A program made the position numbers and the translations under genes. This document shows positions 1-4,128 of a DNA stretch of 12,621 nt, one piece after another. The stretch is from an uncultured Oscillospiraceae bacterium (GTDB lineage: Bacteria; Bacillota; Clostridia; Oscillospirales; Acutalibacteraceae). Position 1 is the first letter of the stretch, and every line of letters starts with the position of its first letter. Location: assembly GCA_902489595.1 (NCBI GenBank), contig CABUAS010000050.1, forward strand, positions 1 to 12,621, in the 5' to 3' direction. The notes under the pieces are model-generated. The model saw nothing but the letters and a program-made list of their open reading frames with translations. It had not been told where the DNA came from and searched no databases.

Positions 1-164
1 ATATTATAGTACGATTTATTATTAAAGTAAATAACAAATTGAAGTGATTTGATTATGTTGCGGATATTCGTTCCCGCATGGCACCTTACTGTACAATAAT
101 GTCATAACCACACTATATTTTAATTTCGGCGTGGTTCTGACCGTTTATCGATAGTCTAAAGAAG

Positions 165-190
165 AAGGGGAGTGTTAACACACTCCCCTT
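165..190. other. Perfect 11-bp hairpin
   Basis: The arms AAGGGGAGTGT (165-175) and ACACTCCCCTT (180-190) are perfectly complementary around the loop TAAC. Neither strand has a proper T-run after it: the plus strand continues with a CT-rich stretch and the minus strand with CTTCTTT. It is therefore a weak candidate for a terminator of a gene left of the window. It could equally be a leader structure, because it ends 25 bases before a strong AGGAGG site at 216-221. The first 160 bases of the window hold no gene that I can recognise. Confidence 0.6.
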
Positions 191-226
191 CCCCTCTCTG
201 TCTATAACAAACTATAGGAGGACAAG

Positions 227-445
227 ATGCTTAAAGACAGTTGCGGCGCTGCCTTTAAGGTAATATTCATTTTACCTCAACTTGCACAATCTGTCAAGCG
301 TTTTGCGAAAGATTTTTTTACATTTTTTACAAACAAGCCGCTTTGTCGCACGCCAAAGTCCGTTTTTTTACCCGCTCTTTTGGAAAATTTTATAAAAAAC
401 TTGACATCGAACAAATATTCTATTAATATAATAAATGATGATTAA
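227..445 (+). CDS. Doubtful 72-aa ORF behind a strong ribosome site
   Basis: The only argument for this ORF is its start: AGGAGG at 216-221, five bases before the ATG. The product (72 aa, Phe/Lys/Asn-rich, no recognisable domain) reads like translated AT-rich non-coding DNA. Its 3' part runs straight through the -35 and -10 boxes of the next promoter (401-429). It could be the surviving 5' end of a decayed gene, a leader peptide, or chance. I do not recognise it and would not assign a function. Confidence 0.22.
   Translation: MLKDSCGAAFKVIFILPQLAQSVKRFAKDFFTFFTNKPLCRTPKSVFLPALLENFIKNLTSNKYSINIINDD
401..432 (+). promoter_or_regulatory. Sigma-A promoter for the sigma-like gene pair
   Basis: A perfect TTGACA (401-406) is followed after 17 bases by TAATAT (424-429). 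An overlapping TATAAT lies at 427-432, but with a 20-base spacer. Transcription would start near 436-440, giving a short leader before the ATG at 465. The match to consensus suggests strong transcription by the vegetative polymerase unless a repressor acts here. Confidence 0.72.
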
Positions 446-464
446 ACAAAGGAGTTGATTAAAA

Positions 465-677
465 ATGACAATTACCGAACTTGCGGCGGAATATGAGAAA
501 CAATACGATATTCTTAATGCAAAAATGGACGGTCTGCGGCCGCTGCTGCGTGTTTACCGCGGCGAAGATTTGTATCTGCTCAGGCGCAGAATAAAAGTTT
601 ATTATGATATGGCGTGCGAGTGTAAGCAGGTTTCAACTATTTTAAATCATTATTATGACGAGGACAGCGATGACTGA
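465..677 (+). CDS. Small acidic-tailed protein, first gene of the sigma-like operon
   Basis: This 70-aa protein is of unknown function. The ATG is preceded by AAAGGAG (448-454), and the gene sits directly behind the strong promoter at 401. The sequence is largely helical: an amphipathic N-terminal half, a basic patch (RRRIKVYYD, about residues 40-48), a CEC motif and an acidic tail DEDSDD. I see no helix-turn-helix, zinc site or signal peptide. Its last 8 bases overlap the start of the sigma-70 region-4-like gene, so the two are translationally coupled and probably act together. By position it could be a partner of that regulator (for example an anti-sigma or accessory factor), but that is inference from linkage only. 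It resembles the short hypothetical proteins found beside late regulators in clostridial prophages. Confidence 0.7.
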   Translation: MTITELAAEYEKQYDILNAKMDGLRPLLRVYRGEDLYLLRRRIKVYYDMACECKQVSTILNHYYDEDSDD

Positions 678-1008
678 TTTTATTGAAAATTTTTATGCAG
701 ATAAAACGCAGTTTGAGCCGAGTGAAATAGACAGTCAGAAAATAAGCAGAGCGGCGGTAAGGAGTGTGCTTCCGATAATTTTGAAAAACGATTTAACAGA
801 GCGCCAGGCAGTTTGCTTAAATTTAAGATATGTTCAGGGTATGAGCCAAACCGAAATAGCCGAAAAACTTCATTTGTCGCAGCCGACAGTATCAAGGCAC
901 ATTTGCTGTGCGAAAGAAATAGTAAATAACCGCTTGTCATACTGCCTTGCTGCAATAAATAAAGCCAACAGCTTGTGGATAGAGCTTGAAAACTCATACT
1001 TGGTTTAA
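670..1008 (+). CDS. Sigma-70 region 4-like regulator (phage or mobile-element type)
   Basis: This 112-aa DNA-binding protein has a sigma-70 region-4-type fold. Residues 41-90 begin LTERQAVCLNLRYVQGMSQ, and the helix-turn-helix TEIAEKLHLSQPTVSRHI lies at about 61-78. There is no region 2, so it cannot be a complete sigma factor. Proteins of this size and fold are known as late-gene regulators (ArpU/RinA-like) of Firmicutes phages and as Tn916 orf7-like proteins of integrative elements. I chose ATG 670 over the in-frame ATG 655 because GAGGA (660-664) lies 5 bases upstream of 670. The start overlaps the preceding gene's stop (ATGACTGA). A strong terminator follows at 1083. Its target is unknown. 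The phage head operon at 6383 is an attractive candidate but lies 5.4 kb away. Confidence 0.82.
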   Translation: MTDFIENFYADKTQFEPSEIDSQKISRAAVRSVLPIILKNDLTERQAVCLNLRYVQGMSQTEIAEKLHLSQPTVSRHICCAKEIVNNRLSYCLAAINKANSLWIELENSYLV

Positions 1009-1023
1009 ACATCCGTATATCAT

Positions 1024-1072
1024 CAGCCGATACAGGGGCGGCTGTTCTGAGGGATAAAAATCCACCGCCCCC
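1024..1072 (+). other. Nested and alternative hairpins after the sigma-like gene
   Basis: GGGGCGG (1035-1041) can pair with CCGCCCC (1065-1071), enclosing a second stem GGAT/ATCC (1052-1055 with 1060-1063). In competition, CAGCCG (1024-1029) can pair with CGGCTG (1039-1044). The two foldings share bases 1039-1041 and so exclude each other. No T-run follows, so this is not itself a terminator. It would be in the mRNA 3' region of the sigma-like operon, before the terminator at 1083. Confidence 0.45.
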
Positions 1073-1082
1073 AACAAACTGT

Positions 1083-1122
1083 AAAGCACACCTTTCTATT
1101 TTATGAAAAAGGTGTGCTTTTT
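1083..1122 (+). terminator. Rho-independent terminator of the sigma-like operon
   Basis: The arms AAAGCACACCTTT (1083-1095) and AAAGGTGTGCTTT (1108-1120) form a perfect 13-bp stem with a 12-base loop, and T-rich sequence follows. Because the stem ends in A/T tracts it could also work on the minus strand. Confidence 0.85.
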
Positions 1123-1167
1123 GTTTATAATAATTTGCTTTTTATTGCTCTGAATAAATAGTTCACT

Positions 1168-1209
1168 GTGGTCGTTATTGTGGTCAAAATGAAAAATAAG
1201 TGGTCGTTA
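1168..1209. repeat. Three GTGGTC repeats, possible integrase arm-type sites
   Basis: GTGGTCGTTA occurs at 1168-1177 and 1200-1209, and the related GTGGTCAAAA at 1180-1189. The shared GTGGTC core therefore occurs three times in 38 bases, all in the same direction. The cluster ends 82 bases from the tRNA-derived repeat at 1292. Short direct repeats at this distance from an att core are typical of tyrosine-recombinase arm-type sites. No integrase gene is in the window, so the assignment is inference. Confidence 0.45.
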
Positions 1210-1243
1210 AAAATGATGTTTTTAACACAGTTTAAGGCAATAA

Positions 1244-1286
1244 AAAATCCTTGAAACGCCGTAATATCAACGGTTTCAAGGATTTT
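1244..1286. terminator. Hairpin beside the duplicated tRNA end
   Basis: AAAATCCTTGAAAC (1244-1257) and GTTTCAAGGATTTT (1273-1286) are perfectly complementary over 14 bp. The inner stem CCGT/ACGG (1259-1262 and 1270-1273) extends them with a one-base irregularity. On the minus strand the 3' arm runs into a T-tract (the A-run at 1242-1247), so it looks like a minus-strand terminator directly downstream of the tRNA-end copy at 1292-1311. The plus strand also has TTTT after the stem. Confidence 0.65.
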
Positions 1287-1291
1287 ATATG

Positions 1292-1311
1292 TGGTACGCC
1301 GGAAGGGATTC
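1292..1311 (-). repeat. 20-bp copy of the tRNA-Arg 3' end (att-like site)
   Basis: These 20 bases (TGGTACGCCGGAAGGGATTC) are identical to 1444-1463, the CCA end, discriminator, acceptor strand and T-arm 3' half of the tRNA-Arg gene. Identity stops abruptly on both sides. A short exact copy of a tRNA 3' end is the usual footprint of site-specific integration by a tyrosine recombinase. Here the two copies are only 152 bp apart (start to start), so the pair cannot bracket an intact element. The likely reading is a junction left by serial integration, with an element extending to the left. Confidence 0.6.
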
Positions 1312-1402
1312 TCCTCTCAGCTATCGAAAGGTACACTGTACCTTTCTCCCGAATTTTTTCGGTTTACACCTTAAAATTCGGAGTTCGTTTCTCATCCCTT
1401 CC
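1301..1402 (-). other. Foldable three-way-junction segment (possible structured RNA or MITE)
   Basis: Read on the minus strand, GGAAGGGAT (1402-1394) can pair with ATCCCTTCC (1309-1301), closing a domain with two internal stems. One is CTCCGAATTTT with AAAATTCGGGAG, about 11 bp with one bulged G. It is topped by GGT/ACC around a GTAA (GNRA-type) loop. The other is GAAAGGTAC/GTACCTTTC, 9 bp with a three-base loop. The closing 3' strand is part of the duplicated tRNA end. I cannot match it to a known riboswitch or ncRNA family. It may be a non-autonomous element or debris of a tRNA-directed insertion. Confidence 0.35.
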
Positions 1403-1403
1403 T

Positions 1404-1440
1404 AAAAAACAAGCAGAGCAAACAAAAGTTCACTCTGCTT
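1404..1440 (-). terminator. Terminator of tRNA-Arg
   Basis: On the minus strand AAGCAGAG (1440-1433) and CTCTGCTT (1418-1411) form an 8-bp stem, and a GTTTTTT run (1410-1404) follows. The stem begins 4 bases past the encoded CCA of the tRNA, as expected for a monocistronic tRNA transcript. Confidence 0.75.
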
Positions 1441-1443
1441 ATT

Positions 1444-1520
1444 TGGTACGCCGGAAGGGATTCGAACCCCCGACCTTCTGGTTCGTAGCCAGACACTCTA
1501 TCCAACTGAGCTACCGGCGC
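1444..1520 (-). tRNA. tRNA-Arg, anticodon ACG
   Basis: This is a complete 77-base cloverleaf with CCA encoded (1446-1444). The acceptor stem is GCGCCGG/CCGGCGT with a G-U pair at position 1-72. The D-arm is GCTCAGTTGGATAGAGT. The anticodon stem TCTGG/CCAGA carries the loop CTACGAA, giving anticodon ACG (genome 1486-1484), read as ICG for CGU/CGC/CGA after deamination. The T-loop is TTCGAAT, and the T-stem contains two G-U pairs. It has its own promoter (1545-1573) and terminator (1404-1440). Its 3' 20 bases are repeated at 1292-1311, which suggests use as an integration target. Confidence 0.96.
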
Positions 1521-1544
1521 ATACCGCATAATTAATGCTCAAAT

Positions 1545-1573
1545 AATATAACACATTATCAAATAAAAATCAA
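1545..1573 (-). promoter_or_regulatory. Promoter of tRNA-Arg
   Basis: On the minus strand TTGATT (1573-1568) and TATATT (1550-1545) are separated by exactly 17 bases. Transcription would begin near 1538, about 18 bases before the mature tRNA 5' end. No terminator is visible between the end of the upstream minus-strand gene (1594) and this promoter, so read-through into the tRNA is also possible. Confidence 0.7.
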
Positions 1574-1593
1574 GTGTTTTTTATTCGAGTTTT

Positions 1594-2040
1594 TTATGAA
1601 CAGCCGGATTGCATATTTTTTATGTATTTTTCGAGTATATCTGCCATCATTTCCACAAGTTCGGCGCAGGGTCTTTTCTTATAATACTCTTTTGTGCGTG
1701 GCTCAGCAGTCGGAGTAATCGGCGCTGATTTGCTGAGTCCGAGCAGTTCACGGCACACAACAGAGCCGTTTTCTTTTCTGAATTCCCCGGCAACCTCCTG
1801 CACCATTTTATAGACTTCATTCTTATCTCTTTTGCCGTAAAGTGCAGACAGCACGAAGGCTGCGCCGGAAACAGTTCCGCACACCTCTCTCATTCTGCCC
1901 ATTCCTCCGCCGAAGCCGATTGTAAGGCGTTTTACTGTTTCTTCGTCCATATTCATTTCGTCGGCAAAAGCACACGCTACTGCCTGTGAACAGTTATATC
2001 CGCTGAAAAATTTTTGTTTTGCGAAAGTTCCTTTTCTCAT
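1594..2040 (-). CDS. C_GCAxxG_C_C family putative redox protein
   Basis: This 148-aa soluble protein belongs to the C_GCAxxG_C_C family (Pfam PF09719), thought to be redox-active or metal-binding through conserved cysteines. The exact reaction is unknown. Visible hallmarks are FFSGYNCSQAVACAF with C17 and C23, the glycine-rich GFGGGMGRM (about 42-50), VCGTVSGAAFVLSALYG with C54, C96 in VVCRELLG, and C125 in RPCAELV near the C-terminus. The length is usual for the family. The start overlaps the stop of the upstream zinc-ribbon gene by four bases (ATGA), and GGAGG lies 6 bases upstream of the ATG. The pair is therefore one minus-strand operon driven from about 2730-2758. The unusual partner gives no clear functional clue. 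Confidence 0.87.
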   Translation of the reverse strand: MRKGTFAKQKFFSGYNCSQAVACAFADEMNMDEETVKRLTIGFGGGMGRMREVCGTVSGAAFVLSALYGKRDKNEVYKMVQEVAGEFRKENGSVVCRELLGLSKSAPITPTAEPRTKEYYKKRPCAELVEMMADILEKYIKNMQSGCS

Positions 2041-2696
2041 TGTGCACCTCCGTCAACCTGCCTGAATTTCGCCGTCAGTGTAATATCTCCCTTAACTGTG
2101 ATTGTATATTTTGTTCCGGATGCAACAAGGTTTCCGTTTGAATCATACCAGCCGTCAAATTCGTAACCCTCGTCTGCAGAGGCAGTCAGCACGGCTTTTT
2201 TGCCCTGTGTATATTCGCCGTCGCCCGTAACATTTCCGTTGCCGTCAATATCCACATACACACGGTAAGTTTTTTCTGTTGTGGTAGTCGGATTTGTTGT
2301 GGTTTCCTTTGTGGTTGGCTCTTCGGTAGTTGTTTCCTTAGTAGTAGTTTCTTTTTTAGTGGTGGTAACCTTTTTGGTTGTAGTTTCTTCAGCCGTGGTG
2401 GAAACTGTTGTGCTCTCGGTGGTGGTTTCTTTTTCCTTTTTGCCTGAAACAGCACCGAACACGATACCTGCTGCAACAGCAATGACTACAATTACGGCAA
2501 TAACAATAATTATAATCTGCTTTTTTTTGTCATTTTCACTATTGTCATCATCGGGCTCATTATTATAATCATCTGTATTGTCAATATCATCATTATTATT
2601 TTCGGTAATTTCGTCTTCATCATAAAGCGGTGAGCCGCAATTTGAGCAGATATATCTTCCGTCTTCATTTTCAAAACCGCAGTTTTTGCATCTCAT
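2037..2696 (-). CDS. Zinc-ribbon, single-TM, Thr-rich surface protein with InlB-like repeat
   Basis: This 219-aa protein has four clear parts. Residues 3-20 form a zinc ribbon (CxxC-x10-CxxC: C3, C6, C17, C20). An Asp/Asn-rich stretch follows to about 57. A single hydrophobic helix lies at about 60-84, preceded by KKK. A Thr-rich linker (about 91-143, units like TTTKETTTEEP) leads to a C-terminal beta domain (about 144-212, YRVYVDIDGNGNV, GYEFDGWYDSNGN) resembling the divergent InlB B-repeat fold. The positive-inside rule puts the zinc ribbon in the cytoplasm and the Thr linker and beta domain outside. The start is supported by GGGAGG 7 bases upstream. Zinc-ribbon plus TM plus extracellular-domain proteins are common in Clostridia, mostly without known function. 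It is the first gene of an operon with the C_GCAxxG_C_C protein. Confidence 0.8.
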   Translation of the reverse strand: MRCKNCGFENEDGRYICSNCGSPLYDEDEITENNNDDIDNTDDYNNEPDDDNSENDKKKQIIIIVIAVIVVIAVAAGIVFGAVSGKKEKETTTESTTVSTTAEETTTKKVTTTKKETTTKETTTEEPTTKETTTNPTTTTEKTYRVYVDIDGNGNVTGDGEYTQGKKAVLTASADEGYEFDGWYDSNGNLVASGTKYTITVKGDITLTAKFRQVDGGAQ

Positions 2697-2729
2697 AACT
2701 GTTCCTCCCGTGCAAACTATATATATAAA

Positions 2730-2758
2730 AGTATAGCATAACTGTATTAATTTTACAA
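2730..2758 (-). promoter_or_regulatory. Promoter of the zinc-ribbon / C_GCAxxG_C_C operon
   Basis: On the minus strand TTGTAA (2758-2753) is followed after exactly 17 bases by TATACT (2735-2730). It lies 34 bases upstream of the zinc-ribbon ATG and is divergent from the lipoprotein promoter at 2828. Confidence 0.72.
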
Positions 2759-2827
2759 CAAATAGGTGATATTTGGCAAAAAACTTAATATTTTTTTAAA
2801 GATTTTGTTTTATTTCTGTTTTTACTC

Positions 2828-2856
2828 TTGACTTTTTGTGCGTTTTCAAGTAAATT
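2828..2856 (+). promoter_or_regulatory. Promoter of the lipoprotein gene
   Basis: TTGACT (2828-2833) and TAAATT (2851-2856) have a 17-base spacer. The expected leader of about 70 bases contains two mutually exclusive short stems: CATTTT/AAAATG (2867-2872 with 2882-2887) and TATGCAA/TTGCATA (2872-2878 with 2888-2894). Confidence 0.65.
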
Positions 2857-2932
2857 TAAATAGTAGCATTTTATGCAATGCAAAATGTTGCATAATAAAA
2901 ATCTGATTTTTTTGAAAGGGGTACACCTCACA

Positions 2933-3904
2933 ATGAAAAAAACATTAAAAAGAATTCTTTGTGTTGTTCTTGCAGTTTCATTTGTTCTTGCACTTACAGG
3001 CTGTGCAAAAATCAATTATGTAACAAACGGAACAATCACAGCAATTAAAGAAGTAAAGAACGGCGACTGGCAGAAGACAGGCGACGAAGATGATGCAACC
3101 ACTGATGAAGATGTTTCTGTTCTTGAAACACCGTTCACAGCAGGTACATACGGCGGAGTTGCTTTCAACTCAATCGAAGATGTAGTTAATTACTATGTTG
3201 AAGCATATAATTATTCAAAAACTCTTACAGCTCAGTATACCGATGATCAGGGCGCTACTCAGACATGGTATAAGCTTCTCGGTGAAGAAAAGCTTTCCGT
3301 TGATACAATTAAGATTGACGGCTCTGAAAATGCAATGATCAATAACATGGTTCCCGGTATCGTAGACGGTGTTTATTCACCGGGTCTTAACGGTCTTGTT
3401 CCGAGTACAAACAGAAATCCTGCTATGGATACAGATGAGTGGGACGGCAACGGTGAATCACTTCAGACAAGCAGACTTGTTGCTGATGACCTTCTCGATG
3501 CAAATGTAAAAGATAACGGCGACGGCACAATCACCATGCAGTTACAGCCTAAAGCAGTTAATATGTCTATGCCGGGCAAAGATGCTCAGGGTCACGTGTT
3601 CCAGACTCTCGGTGCTATCGACTCAGTAGTTGACAGCCTTGGTGTATTAAGCTGGGCTCAGGGTACAACTGCTGAGAACTGTAAAGTAAACTACAAGGGC
3701 GGCGTTGCAACTGTTACAATCAACACTTCAACAAAAGAAATCGTAAAAGCAGATTACAATATGATTGCAGAAGTTTCTGTAACTCACGCAACAATCGCTG
3801 TTATTAAAGATAAGAGCGCAAGCCTCTTTGTAAGAATGACATGGTCATATCCTGCATCAGCAGAATATCTTATGGAAAGCAAGGGCGTAACCCTTATCGG
3901 TTAA
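2933..3904 (+). CDS. Secreted lipoprotein of unknown function
   Basis: This 323-aa lipoprotein has a basic N-terminus MKKTLKRI, a hydrophobic core and the lipobox LTGC, with the lipidated Cys at 24. After processing it would be anchored on the outer face of the membrane. I chose ATG 2933 over the in-frame ATG 2873 because it gives a proper signal peptide and follows GAAAGGGG; the longer form would bury the signal. The mature part contains an acidic linker (about 48-58) and a globular region with repeated Asn/Asp-Gly turns. I recognise no enzymatic or binding motif, and there is no transporter gene next to it, so it need not be a solute-binding protein. It is monocistronic, with its own promoter and a strong terminator at 3919. 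The rich use of GCA, ACA and CTT codons suggests good expression. Confidence 0.82.
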   Translation: MKKTLKRILCVVLAVSFVLALTGCAKINYVTNGTITAIKEVKNGDWQKTGDEDDATTDEDVSVLETPFTAGTYGGVAFNSIEDVVNYYVEAYNYSKTLTAQYTDDQGATQTWYKLLGEEKLSVDTIKIDGSENAMINNMVPGIVDGVYSPGLNGLVPSTNRNPAMDTDEWDGNGESLQTSRLVADDLLDANVKDNGDGTITMQLQPKAVNMSMPGKDAQGHVFQTLGAIDSVVDSLGVLSWAQGTTAENCKVNYKGGVATVTINTSTKEIVKADYNMIAEVSVTHATIAVIKDKSASLFVRMTWSYPASAEYLMESKGVTLIG

Positions 3905-3918
3905 TTAACCCAAATATT

Positions 3919-3952
3919 AAACAGGCGGATTATTATGTCCGCCTGTTTTTTT
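3919..3952 (+). terminator. Terminator of the lipoprotein gene
   Basis: The perfect stem AAACAGGCGGA (3919-3929) / TCCGCCTGTTT (3938-3948) has an 8-base loop and ends in a seven-base T-run (3946-3952). Confidence 0.93.
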
Positions 3953-3992
3953 ATTGTGTCTTTTTCCAATATGCGTTGTTTTGGTTAAATAA

Positions 3993-4020
3993 CGGGCAAT
4001 TCGTGAATTGCCCCTACGAA
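3993..4020. repeat. Small palindromic intergenic repeat
   Basis: GGGCAATTC (3994-4002) and GAATTGCCC (4005-4013) form a hairpin around two bases, followed by CCTACGAA. This pattern (GGGC-palindrome-GCCCCTACG) resembles the short dispersed REP-like elements I recall from clostridial genomes. There is no T-run, and the lipoprotein gene already has a terminator. Copy number cannot be seen here. Confidence 0.5.
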
Positions 4021-4096
4021 ATACAAATAACATTTTGTGCTGTTCTGAAACAATATTCATTATTTATACATTGATTATGGTTTGTTAATATGTTAT

Positions 4097-4102
4097 TATA
4101 AT
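4097..4102 (+). promoter_or_regulatory. Probable -10 box of the 611-aa membrane protein gene
   Basis: A perfect TATAAT lies 26 bases upstream of the ATG at 4129. The best upstream match (TTATGG at 4075-4080, 16-base spacer) is poor as a -35, so the promoter call rests on the -10 alone. The ribosome site GGAGA (4118-4122) lies 6 bases before the ATG. Confidence 0.45.
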
Positions 4103-4128
4103 GTTACTACTATGATTGGAGAAAAAAT

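Noticed and set aside
680..1012. 110-codon minus-strand ORF opposite the sigma-like gene
   Set aside because: The plus strand has a recognisable sigma region-4 domain, promoter and ribosome site. The antisense frame has no motif.
1301..1402. TPP riboswitch, because CTGAGA occurs on the minus strand near 1320
   Set aside because: The other conserved TPP elements, including the pyrophosphate-sensor helix sequences, are absent and no thiamine gene is near.
1292..1443. MITE with 20-bp target duplication
   Set aside because: The 132 bases between the repeats lack terminal inverted repeats, and 20-bp duplications of exactly a tRNA 3' end fit site-specific integration better. It is kept only as a weak alternative.
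1251..1535. 94-codon plus-strand ORF across the tRNA locus
   Set aside because: It is antisense to tRNA-Arg (giving the typical RRKGFEPPTFWF run), crosses two terminators and has no ribosome site; it is spurious.
2186..2568. Minus- and plus-strand ORFs inside the Thr-rich linker region
   Set aside because: They are low-complexity shadows of the ACC/ACA-rich codons of the zinc-ribbon protein.
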